The position numbers were made by a program, and so were the translations under genes. From contig NZ_PKQQ01000002.1 in NCBI RefSeq assembly GCF_002893095.1, positions 186,001 to 250,000 on the forward strand: DNA of 64,000 nucleotides, read 5' to 3'. Position 1 is the first letter of the stretch, and each line of letters starts with the position of its first letter. This DNA is from Stenotrophomonas sp. VV52. Its GTDB lineage: Bacteria > Pseudomonadota > Gammaproteobacteria > Xanthomonadales > Xanthomonadaceae. A model generated the notes under the pieces. The model was not told where the DNA came from and ran no database searches. It saw only the letters and a program-made list of their open reading frames with translations. Shown here piece after piece: positions 1 to 6,537 of the stretch.

Positions 1-735
1 GTCGTGGCGGGCGCCGGCTTCGTAATCCAGCTGCAGGTACGCCAGCCCCCGATCGCGCAGGGCGTCGTCCTGCTCCGGCGCCAGCTTCAGCAGGCGATCG
101 GCACTGCGCGCGGCGCGGTCCCATTCGCTGCGCTCGGCATACACCCCGTGCAGGTTGCGCAGCATGCGCATCAGGATCGCGCGCGCCGGCGCCGCGTCCA
201 GGATCTGCGCCAGCACCTGGTCATCCGGCGTCTCGCCGCCGAGGTGCGAACGCGCGCGTTCGCGCAGCTCTTCCACGTCCAGCGGCCGGCCGCCGTTGAA
301 CGGGTCCATCACCAGCATCCCGTCATCGACCGGCAGCCGCACCAGGAAGTGCCCCGGGAACGACACCCCGTCCAGCGGAATGCCCAGGCGTCGTGCCACT
401 TCCATCTGCACCATGGCCAGCGAGATCGGATTGCCCAGGCGGCGTTCGAACACCTGGTTGAGGTAGCTGTTGCGCGGGTCGTAATACTCGCCGTGGTCGC
501 CGCCATAGCCAAGCTCGTCGAACAGATGGCGATTCACCGCCGCGATCTTGAGCGGCCAGTGCGCGATGGTGTCCACCTCGCTGCGCAGGTGGTCGGCGTG
601 GCTCTGCACCAGCGCGTCGTAGACCTGCGGGTCCAGGTCGGGGTACTCGTCGCGCGCGATCAGCAGGGCCGTGGGCAACAGCGGCAGCGCCTCGTCGTCC
701 AGTTCGGCCAGGGAGTCCCACGCCGGCAATGTCAT
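1..735 (-). CDS. SirB1-family transglutaminase-like / TPR protein (3' end outside window)
   Basis: The reading frame starts at an ATG (complement of 733-735) and stays open to base 1, so the 245 codons seen are an N-terminal portion and the stop lies outside. The protein carries the SirB1/transglutaminase-like core: a YYDPRNSYLNQV stretch near residues 84-95, an RRLGNPISLAMV stretch, and FPGHFLVRL near residues 126-134. A helical TPR-like tail begins around residue 190 and is cut off. SirB1-family proteins are widespread in gammaproteobacteria but their biochemical role is not established, and the catalytic residues of true transglutaminases are not obvious here. The gene is the most downstream visible member of the minus-strand run fau-EVE-rpiA-DUF192. 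Family assignment is firm; function is unknown. Confidence 0.85.
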   Translation of the reverse strand, partial: MTLPAWDSLAELDDEALPLLPTALLIARDEYPDLDPQVYDALVQSHADHLRSEVDTIAHWPLKIAAVNRHLFDELGYGGDHGEYYDPRNSYLNQVFERRLGNPISLAMVQMEVARRLGIPLDGVSFPGHFLVRLPVDDGMLVMDPFNGGRPLDVEELRERARSHLGGETPDDQVLAQILDAAPARAILMRMLRNLHGVYAERSEWDRAARSADRLLKLAPEQDDALRDRGLAYLQLDYEAGARHD

Positions 736-821
736 GTGCCCCTGCATGGACACAGACTGGCGACAAACGCGGTGCGATTCAAGCAGTGCGGCGTGAAAAC
801 AGCGCCGCCACCGCAGGGCGT

Positions 822-1277
822 TCAGGGCTGGTCGGCGATGCCGGGGCCGAAGGTGAGCTGGGCCCCGTCCTGCAGGCCCAGTTTCTCGGCCTGGCCGGCA
901 TTGAGCTCCAGCACGTAGCGGGCCGGGCCGCTGCTGGGGTAGGGCGGGCAGCGGTCGCCGGCCGAACACGGCGGCACGTCGCGCTGCTGGCTGACCAGGC
1001 GGCGCTGGTCATCGAAATACAGGATGTCCAGCGCGATTTTGGTGTTCTTCATCCAGTACGCCTGCAGCTCCTGGCGCTCGTGCAGGAACAGCATGCCGTG
1101 GTCGGCCGGCATCTCGTCGCGGAACATCAGCCCTCGTGCGCGCGATTCGTCAGTGGTGGCCAGTTCGACCTGGTAACGGGCACCGCCCAGTTCCACCCAA
1201 TGGCTTGCGCCGGTGCTGGCGCAGCCGGACAAGGTAAGCAGCAACAGCAACGGCAACAGCAGGCGCATCAAGCGCAT
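822..1277 (-). CDS. DUF192 family lipoprotein
   Basis: This is a 151-residue protein with a lipoprotein signal: a short basic N-terminus, a leucine-rich core and the lipobox LSGC with the acceptor Cys19, so it should be anchored in the periplasm. The rest is one DUF192 domain, recognisable from the RARGLMFRDEM and GMLFLHERQE motifs, the WMKNTKIALDILY strand region and a C-terminal PARYVLELNAG segment. DUF192 proteins are small secreted beta-rich proteins of unknown function. It sits 48 bp after rpiA and 86 bp before the SirB1-like gene, all on the minus strand, and may be co-transcribed with them. The start is chosen for the complete signal peptide. Family confidence is high. Confidence 0.88.
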   Translation of the reverse strand: MRLMRLLLPLLLLLTLSGCASTGASHWVELGGARYQVELATTDESRARGLMFRDEMPADHGMLFLHERQELQAYWMKNTKIALDILYFDDQRRLVSQQRDVPPCSAGDRCPPYPSSGPARYVLELNAGQAEKLGLQDGAQLTFGPGIADQP

Positions 1278-1325
1278 GGGCAGACCCTCGGGCAGGAGCC
1301 GGCACGGGCGTGCCGGCGGGGGTTA

Positions 1326-1973
1326 TCAGAACACCTTCGGCGGTTCGCCGCCAACAATCACCACGTCGGCCGGGCGGCGCGCGAACAGGCCCACGCAGAC
1401 CACGCCGGGCAGCTGGTTGAGTTCGCGTTCCAGCGCCACCGGGTCGGTGATCTGCAGGTGGTGGATGTCCAGGATCTGGTTGCCGTTGTCGGTGATGACG
1501 CCTTCGCGCCAGGCCGGCTGGCCGCCGGTCATGTCCATGATCCGGCGTGCGACCAGGCTGCGTCCCATCGGAATCACTTCCACCGGCAGCGGGAAGCGGC
1601 CCAGTACCGGCACCTGCTTGCTCGGGTCGACGATGCACACGAAGCGCTCGCTGGCCTCGGCGATGATCTTCTCGCGGGTCAGTGCGGCGCCGCCGCCCTT
1701 GATCAGGCACTTGTTGCCGTCGCACTCGTCGGCGCCGTCGACGTACAGCGACAGGTTGCCGGTGTGGTTCAGTTCCATCACCTCGATGCCGTGCTGGCGC
1801 AGGCGCGCGGTGCTCTGCTCGGAGCTGGACACGGTGGCCTTGATGCGGTGCTGGATGCGGGCCAGGCCGTCGATGAAGTAGGCAACGGTGGAGCCGGTGC
1901 CGACCCCGACGATCATGCCGTCTTCGACGTATTCCAGGGCTTTCTCTGCGGCGAGGCGTTTGGCTTCGGACAT
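1326..1973 (-). CDS. rpiA: Ribose-5-phosphate isomerase A
   Basis: RpiA interconverts ribose 5-phosphate and ribulose 5-phosphate in the cytoplasmic non-oxidative pentose phosphate pathway. The 215-residue product has the family length and signatures: the GTGSTV phosphate-binding loop at residues 25-30, DGADE at 79-83 with the catalytic aspartates, KGGG at 92-95, and a glutamate at 101 in the TREKI segment. The frame is open far upstream through the next gene, but the ATG at 1973 gives the usual N-terminus [13 protein letters not shown]. It follows the EVE-domain gene after 26 bp. Transketolase, which uses its product, is encoded near 47.8 kb in the same window. All catalytic residues I can check are present. 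Confidence 0.97.
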   Translation of the reverse strand: MSEAKRLAAEKALEYVEDGMIVGVGTGSTVAYFIDGLARIQHRIKATVSSSEQSTARLRQHGIEVMELNHTGNLSLYVDGADECDGNKCLIKGGGAALTREKIIAEASERFVCIVDPSKQVPVLGRFPLPVEVIPMGRSLVARRIMDMTGGQPAWREGVITDNGNQILDIHHLQITDPVALERELNQLPGVVCVGLFARRPADVVIVGGEPPKVF

Positions 1974-1999
1974 GGCGGGAAACTCGTACGGGAAAGGGG

Positions 2000-2472
<473 letters not shown>

Positions 2473-2476
<4 letters not shown>

Positions 2477-3063
2477 TCGGGATCGTTCGGTACGGGGAAA
2501 TGGGTGGCAGCGTCGGTACAGATCGCATCCACGCCGACGTCCCACGGCTGCACCGGCAGGTCGTCGACCTGCTGCACCGAAAAACCGACGCCCACCAGCC
2601 ACGGCGGGGCCGGGCGCTGCTGGCGGAATGCGAAGCTGCGATCATACCAGCCGCCTCCCATGCCGAGCCGCCGGCACAGCGTGTCGAAGCCTACCAACGG
2701 CGCGGCCACCAGCGTCATCTGCGCCGGCGCCAGCGTGTCGGCAATGGCAATGTCGGGTTCGGGAATGCCGAAGCGGTTGGCGGTCAGCGGCTGGCCCGGG
2801 CGCCACGGCGCGAAGCGCAGCGTGTCGCCGTCCAGCACCGGCAGGCAGTAGCGCACGCTGTCGGGCAGGCGCATCTGCCAGCGGTGCAGGGCGATCTCGC
2901 CATCCAGCGCCCAGTACCCGGCCACGTGGCCATGGGTGGGCGCGAAGGGCAGGGCAAGCAGGGCATCGGCGAGCTGTTCGGCGGCGGCCAGGCGCTGCGC
3001 GGCGGGAATGTCTCGGCGGCGTTGGCGCAGCTGCTGGCGCAGTGCGGAGCGCGGGTCGGTCAT
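2473..3063 (-). CDS. fau: 5-formyltetrahydrofolate cyclo-ligase
   Basis: The enzyme converts 5-formyl-THF to 5,10-methenyl-THF using ATP and returns this storage folate to one-carbon metabolism. The 196-residue product has a basic N-terminal helix ([13 protein letters not shown]), and the family signature [11 protein letters not shown], which forms the nucleotide-binding region, near residue 150. The ATG at 3063 was chosen because the longer open frame runs back through the 6S RNA gene and its terminator. The zapA - 6S RNA - fau order matches Escherichia coli, where ygfA (fau) is transcribed by read-through from 6S RNA. Here the start codon is only 27 bp after the 6S terminator, so the same arrangement is likely. 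It overlaps the EVE gene by 4 bp. Confidence 0.95.
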
Positions 3064-3090
3064 GCCTGGGTCCGTTGGGGCCGGATAAAA

Positions 3091-3123
3091 CAAGAGCGAC
3101 GTCCCGATGGAACGTCGCTCTTG
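3091..3123 (-). terminator. Terminator hairpin after 6S RNA
   Basis: Read on the minus strand, a 12-bp perfect stem (CAAGAGCGACGT with its complement), extended by a GG/CC pair, is followed directly by a T-rich run (TTTTAT). This is a classic intrinsic terminator placed just after the 6S RNA and before fau. Read-through here would supply fau mRNA. Confidence 0.85.
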
Positions 3124-3130
3124 CAGGAAT

Positions 3131-3318
3131 ACTGCATTCTCCGCGGTGACGATGCGTGCGAAACGACCTTGAACCCGGGGTTCAAGTGGGTACGCTGGGA
3201 CTCCTTCGGGCTTCCCGCTACAAGGCGGACCTGCACTCCCGGCGCCGTCGCGCACCCGTGGTCGTAATTAAGGGACAAGGCGAATGTTTGCACACGCCGT
3301 CGTTCACAGCAGAGAACG
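3131..3318 (-). ncRNA. ssrS: 6S RNA
   Basis: 6S RNA binds the housekeeping RNA polymerase holoenzyme by imitating an open promoter and lowers its activity in stationary phase. The gene lies exactly where gammaproteobacteria keep it, between zapA and fau. On the minus strand a consensus TATAAT precedes the start. The 5' end (UUCUCUGCUGUG) pairs with the 3' end (CACCGCGGAGAA) in a 12-bp closing stem with one mismatch. The self-complementary segment CTTGAACCCCGGGTTCAAG occurs near the 3' half, recalling the E. coli 6S segment that contains CTTGAACC and GGTTCAAG. The length is about 188 nt and a strong terminator follows. End positions are inferred from promoter and stem, not mapped. No other RNA class fits this context. 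Confidence 0.9.
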
Positions 3319-3325
3319 CGAGGCC

Positions 3326-3331
3326 ATTATA
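3326..3331 (-). promoter_or_regulatory. -10 box of 6S RNA promoter
   Basis: A perfect TATAAT lies on the minus strand, placed so that transcription would begin near 3318, where the 6S closing stem starts. No good -35 hexamer is visible 16-18 bp upstream. Confidence 0.75.
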
Positions 3332-3403
3332 GCCAACGCGCCGAAATCGGATACCCCGTTCGTCGGTTGGATTACAGGCCAATTCAGAACAATGAAGGAC
3401 GGA

Positions 3404-3700
3404 TCACGCGCCGTCGATGGCGCGGTCCAGGCGCCTGTTCAGATCGGCAAGCGTCTGCTGCAGGGCCACCGCCTGGCGCGCGTGGTCATCCCGCAGCTGC
3501 TGCAGTTCATGGGCCAGGTTGAGCGCGGCCAGCACCGCGATGCGGTCGACCGCAGCCATGCGGTTGCTGCCGCGGATCTCGCGCATCTTGGCATCGAGCA
3601 GGCGCGCGGCGGCGGTCAGGCTTTCGCGTTCGTCCGCGCCCACGCCCACCGTGTACTCGCGGTCCAGGATGCGGACGCTGACCGGTTCGTTCTGGCTCAT
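3404..3700 (-). CDS. zapA: Cell division protein ZapA
   Basis: ZapA bundles FtsZ filaments and stabilises the Z ring. The 98-residue protein has the ZapA layout: an N-terminal globular part (EPVSVRILDREYTV, then ERESLTAAARLLDAKM) and a C-terminal coiled coil (ALNLAHELQQLRDD followed by QQTLADLNRRLDRA). The ATG at 3700 overlaps the stop of the upstream ZapB-like gene by 4 bp, indicating coupled translation of the two division proteins. 6S RNA lies immediately downstream on the same strand, as in other gammaproteobacteria. A longer frame to 4000 exists only because the upstream gene's region is also open in this frame. Confidence 0.95.
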   Translation of the reverse strand: MSQNEPVSVRILDREYTVGVGADERESLTAAARLLDAKMREIRGSNRMAAVDRIAVLAALNLAHELQQLRDDHARQAVALQQTLADLNRRLDRAIDGA

Positions 3701-3918
3701 GTGTGCTGCTCCAGCGATTTGAGCCGGGTGATCATCGCTTCCACCCGGGAGCGGGCCTGCTCGTTCTTGGCCAGCAGCTGCGAGCGCTCGTTGACCAGCG
3801 TCTCCTGCTGGTGGCGCAGGCTGCGGTTCTCCTCGGCCAGGCGCTGGTTGCGCTCCAGCAACGCCTCTACCCGGGCGGCAAAGGCCTGCAACTGGGCGAT
3901 GGCATCGGAAGGTTCCAT
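3697..3918 (-). CDS. ZapB-like coiled-coil protein (TIGR02449 type)
   Basis: A 73-residue protein made almost entirely of a predicted coiled coil: heptad-like LLERNQRLAEENRSLRHQQ, then SQLLAKNEQARSRVEAMI. It resembles the small TIGR02449/ZapB-like proteins encoded directly before zapA in xanthomonads and pseudomonads. A role with ZapA in Z-ring organisation is an inference from context and shape. The ATG at 3918 is preferred to an in-frame TTG at 3936, although no Shine-Dalgarno sequence is visible at either. The predicted promoter would begin transcription right at this ATG, suggesting a leaderless mRNA. The stop overlaps the zapA start by 4 bp. Confidence 0.85.
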   Translation of the reverse strand: MEPSDAIAQLQAFAARVEALLERNQRLAEENRSLRHQQETLVNERSQLLAKNEQARSRVEAMITRLKSLEQHT

Positions 3919-3925
3919 GTCCGGC

Positions 3926-3955
3926 ACGATAGGCAAGGGGACTGGAGCCGGTCAA
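3926..3955 (-). promoter_or_regulatory. Predicted promoter of zapB-like/zapA operon
   Basis: On the minus strand, TTGACC (3955-3950) and TATCGT (3931-3926) are separated by 18 bp. Start of transcription would fall about 7-8 bases later, at or next to the ATG of the ZapB-like gene (3918), leaving no room for a leader. Confidence 0.5.
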
Positions 3956-3978
3956 GCGAATAATGAACACCGGCGGAT

Positions 3979-3987
3979 TGATACACT
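3979..3987 (+). promoter_or_regulatory. Extended -10 box upstream of ygfB
   Basis: TGATACACT combines the extended -10 TG with TACACT, 60 bp upstream of the ygfB start. It is divergent from the zapB-like promoter. No clear -35 is visible, as is common for extended -10 promoters. Confidence 0.5.
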
Positions 3988-4047
3988 GTGGCGCTGCCAC
4001 CCCGGGGTCGCCGGCTGTCCCGGCGCCCCACCAGATCGAGCCTTGAA

Positions 4048-4596
4048 ATGACCGAACTTCCGAGTGTCAACGACGTGAACCAGGCCAGCCAGGCGGCCGG
4101 CCTGGGTGCCAATGCAGCCGAGCTGCACGGCGGCCTGTGCGGCTGGCTGTCGGCCGGCGGCGCACCCGTGCGCGAATGGCCGGCGCGGGTGCTGGCCGAC
4201 GACAACGCGCCTACGCCGGTCGACGGCGATGCGCTCGACCAGCTCCGCGTTGCCAGCGTGGCGCAGCTGGAAGACCGCGACTTCGCCTTCGAGCTGCTGC
4301 TGACCGACAGCGAGGACACCGCCGCGCAGGCCGACGCGCTGTTCACTTGGGCGCGCGCGTTCCTCGGCGGTTTCGGCCTGGGGTCGGGCAGCAAGCGGCC
4401 GACCCTCTCCGAAGAAGGCGAAGAAGCGCTCACCGACCTGGCCAAGCTGGCCCAGGCCTCCAGCGAGGACTTCGAAAGCGGCAACGACGACGACGAAGAC
4501 GCGCTGGCCGAGATCGAAGAGTTCATCCGCGTGGCGGCACTGCTGCTGCACGGCGACTGCGTGATGGCCGCGCGCCACCGGCAGCGCCTGAACTGA
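4048..4596 (+). CDS. ygfB: YgfB/UPF0149 family protein
   Basis: This 182-residue acidic, mostly helical protein belongs to the YgfB/YecA (UPF0149) family. Typical features are the AAELHGGLCGWLSAGG motif near residues 24-39, a FTWARAFLGGFGLG segment in the middle, and an EDALAEIEEFIRVAALLLH C-terminal helix. YgfB proteins are small helical proteins, and a Pseudomonas aeruginosa member has been linked to regulation of beta-lactam resistance; the role here is not visible from sequence. The ATG at 4048 gives the usual N-terminus; a longer frame begins inside the upstream promoter region. Aminopeptidase P starts one base after the stop, the conserved ygfB-pepP pairing. Confidence 0.93.
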   Translation: MTELPSVNDVNQASQAAGLGANAAELHGGLCGWLSAGGAPVREWPARVLADDNAPTPVDGDALDQLRVASVAQLEDRDFAFELLLTDSEDTAAQADALFTWARAFLGGFGLGSGSKRPTLSEEGEEALTDLAKLAQASSEDFESGNDDDEDALAEIEEFIRVAALLLHGDCVMAARHRQRLN

Positions 4597-4597
4597 G

Positions 4598-5929
4598 ATG
4601 GACATCCACGCGTTGACCGGCATTTCCGCCGCCGAGTACTTCGGCCGCCGCCAGCAGCTGATGGAGATGGCCGGCGATGACGCCATCCTGGTGCTGCCGG
4701 CCGCCTCCGAGCGGGTGCGCAGCCTGGACACGCATTACCCGTTCCGGCAGGACTCGGACTTCTGGTACCTGAGCGGGTTCCCGGAACCGGACGCGGTGCT
4801 GGTGCTGATCCCGGGCCGCCGCCACGGCGAAGTGATCCTGTTCTGCCGCGAGCGCGACGCCGAGCGCGAAGCCTGGGACGGTGCCCGCGCCGGCCAGGAA
4901 GGCGCGGTGGCGCAGTACGGCATGGACGATGCCTACCCGATCGACGACCTGGACGACATCCTGCCGGGCCTGCTCGAGGGCCGCTCGCGGGTGTACTACC
5001 ACTTCGGTCGCGACGCCGAGTTCGACCTCAAGTTGATCGGCTGGGTGAACCGCGTGCGCTCGCAGGTACGCCACGGCGCGCAACCGCCGCACGAGTTCCT
5101 GGAACTGGGCCACCTGCTGCACGAACAGCGGCTGTTCAAGTCCGACGCGGAAATCGCACTGATGCAGCGCGCCGCCGACATCACCGTGCAGGCGCACCGC
5201 GCCGCGATGCATGCAGCGCGACCGGGCATCCACGAGTACGAACTGCAGGCCGACCTGGAACGCGTGTTCCGCGCCAACGACGCGTGGGCGGCGTACGGCA
5301 GCATCGTCGGCACCGGCAGCAACGGCTGCATCCTGCATTACCGCGCCAACAACGCGCGCAGCCGCGACGGCGAACTGGTCCTGATCGACGCCGGCGCCGA
5401 GTACCGTGGTTACGCCAGCGACATCACCCGCACCTTCCCGGTCAACGGCCGCTTCAGCGCCGAGCAGCGCGCACTGCACGACCTGGTCGGCGCAGCGCAG
5501 GCGGCCGCATTGGCCCAGGCGCGACCCGGCGTCGCCTACGAAGCCGGCCACCTGGCCGCCGTGCAGACCCTCACCGAAGGCCTGCTGCGGCTCGGCCTGC
5601 TCAAGGGCACGCTGGAAGACAACATCGCCGAAGGCCACTATCAGCGCTTCTACCGCCACAAGACCGGCCACTGGCTCGGCCTGGACGTGCACGACGTAGG
5701 CGACTACCGCCTCGCCGGCGACTCCCGCATGCTCGAAGTCGGCATGGCCTTCACCATCGAGCCAGGCCTCTACATCGGCGCAGACGACACCAGCGTGGAA
5801 GCCCGCTGGCGCGGCATCGGCATCCGTACCGAAGACGATGTGGTGATTACCGATGACGGCCACCACGTGTTGACGGCGGGGTTGGCGCGAAGCGCCGACG
5901 AGATTGAAGCAGAAATGCAGCGCTCGTAG
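4598..5929 (+). CDS. pepP: Xaa-Pro aminopeptidase (aminopeptidase P)
   Basis: A cytoplasmic, dinuclear-metal M24B peptidase that removes N-terminal residues preceding proline. The 443-residue protein has an N-terminal AMP_N domain (DTHYPFRQDSDFWYLSGFPEPDAV, roughly residues 45-70) and a C-terminal creatinase-fold domain. Metal-ligand motifs are intact: IDAGAEYRGYASDITRTFP (two Asp), the HWLGLDVHDVG histidine segment, TIEPGLYI (Glu) and GIRTEDDVVIT (Glu). It follows ygfB by one base, so translation is coupled. The ubiquinone genes that follow pepP in E. coli are absent here and a repeat island follows instead. The TAG stop codon (5927-5929) lies inside the GTAG head of a SMAG hairpin. Confidence 0.97.
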   Translation: MDIHALTGISAAEYFGRRQQLMEMAGDDAILVLPAASERVRSLDTHYPFRQDSDFWYLSGFPEPDAVLVLIPGRRHGEVILFCRERDAEREAWDGARAGQEGAVAQYGMDDAYPIDDLDDILPGLLEGRSRVYYHFGRDAEFDLKLIGWVNRVRSQVRHGAQPPHEFLELGHLLHEQRLFKSDAEIALMQRAADITVQAHRAAMHAARPGIHEYELQADLERVFRANDAWAAYGSIVGTGSNGCILHYRANNARSRDGELVLIDAGAEYRGYASDITRTFPVNGRFSAEQRALHDLVGAAQAAALAQARPGVAYEAGHLAAVQTLTEGLLRLGLLKGTLEDNIAEGHYQRFYRHKTGHWLGLDVHDVGDYRLAGDSRMLEVGMAFTIEPGLYIGADDTSVEARWRGIGIRTEDDVVITDDGHHVLTAGLARSADEIEAEMQRS

Positions 5930-5949
5930 AGCTGGGCTCTGCCCGGCTG
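5926..5949 (+). repeat. SMAG-type GTAG hairpin overlapping the pepP stop
   Basis: GTAG is followed by AGCTGGGC-TCT-GCCCGGCT, the known Stenotrophomonas GTAG-headed imperfect palindrome. Its TAG is the pepP stop codon. The hairpin can also act as an mRNA 3' end. Confidence 0.8.
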
Positions 5950-5993
5950 CTCTCTGCATTGCGCCAACGGCAGCGTTTCAATTCATACGTGCA

Positions 5994-6108
5994 GGGGCGG
6001 CCGCCGGGCAGCCCCGCTCCGGGACACGCCGTGAATACGTCCATGTAGGCTGCTAGAAAACATCCATGTTTTCTAGCGTCCCTCCGGGGGCTACCCGGCG
6101 GCCGCCCC
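5994..6108 (+). repeat. Folded intergenic element, copy 1
   Basis: Perfect 15-bp outer arms (GGGGCGGCCGCCGGG at 5994-6008 and its complement at 6094-6108) enclose the constant sequence ATACGTCCATGTAGGCTG (6035-6052) and an inner hairpin CTAGAAAACAT-CC-ATGTTTTCTAG (6053-6076). The layout matches three other copies in the window, but the stem sequences differ. Confidence 0.75.
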
Positions 6109-6138
6109 CATACATGGTCGTGTGCGGTGGGGAAATCA

Positions 6139-6160
6139 GACACGCATGGCGTGTCCCTAC
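6139..6160 (-). repeat. GTAG hairpin (GACACGC type)
   Basis: On the minus strand this reads GTAG-GGACACGCC-AT-GCGTGTC, a SMAG-like hairpin subfamily. Relatives lie at 30808-30830, 30920-30942 and 50198-50219. Confidence 0.7.
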
Positions 6161-6217
6161 GCGGTGCGCGGCATTGCGATGTGGGTGCGGGACCTTGCGA
6201 TGGACCCACTTGGGTAG

Positions 6218-6306
6218 GGTCGGTTCCCAAACGACCGCCGTGAAATCACCCGCGTTCGGTAACGCATGAAAAACATCCGCATGGCAGGGTCGGCCAACGG
6301 CCGACA
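6218..6306 (+). repeat. GTTCCCAAA hairpin block, copy A
   Basis: GGTCG-GTTCCCAAA-CGACC forms a 5-bp stem with a 9-base constant loop. It is followed by GCCGTGAAATCACCCGCG, a GCGTT-CGGT-AACGC hairpin, and a GTCGGCC-AAC-GGCCGAC hairpin. The matching block at 50242-50331 has GGTTG/CAACC in the first stem, a paired change. Confidence 0.7.
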
Positions 6307-6356
6307 CCCGCGTTTCCCTTGGCCACCGACGCACTGCCAAAGGGTCGACCGGGGTC

Positions 6357-6432
6357 GGTTTGCGGGGGACTCGGCGCCATGGATGGCGTCCGCGTAGCCT
6401 ACAGGGACGTACTTGCGGCGACCCCGCAAACC
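6357..6432 (-). repeat. Folded intergenic element, copy 2
   Basis: On the minus strand, outer arms GGTTTGCGGGG and CCCCGCAAACC enclose CAAGTACGTCCCTGTAGGCT and an inner ATCCAT hairpin (GACGCCAT/ATGGCGCC). It is nearly identical to copy 4 at 50382-50457. Confidence 0.75.
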
Positions 6433-6495
6433 GGCACCGGGCGGCCCAAGCCAGGGAAACAGTGCACCTGCGGCTTTTCGCCTGAATCCAACAGC

Positions 6496-6518
6496 AGCCG
6501 GGCAGGGCCCGGCTCTAC
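6496..6518 (-). repeat. SMAG-type GTAG hairpin
   Basis: On the minus strand GTAGAGCCGGGC-CCT-GCCCGGCT. It is in inverted orientation to the SMAG at 5926, so the pair bounds island A. Confidence 0.8.
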
Positions 6519-6537
6519 CGGATGGCGTCGAATGCCG

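Larger units (their letters stand above)
5930..6537. other. Intergenic repeat island A (pepP-pepQ)
   Basis: This 608-bp stretch has no credible gene; short frames through it are repeats. It holds, left to right, a SMAG hairpin, a large folded element (5994-6108), a GTAG hairpin in reverse (6139-6160), a GGTCG/CGACC hairpin followed by conserved sequence (6218-6306), a second folded element in reverse orientation (6357-6432) with about 85 further conserved bases, and a closing reverse SMAG (6496-6518). The right-hand 300 bp are nearly the same as those of the island at 49.9-50.6 kb. Confidence 0.75.

Noticed and set aside
6066..6537. Short frames inside repeat island A (for example 6319-6918)
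   Set aside because: They consist of repeat sequence shared with island B and change frame between copies, so they are not under coding selection.
5926..6537. CRISPR-like array
   Set aside because: The repeats are palindromic hairpins of different types and spacing, with no regular repeat-spacer order and no cas genes.
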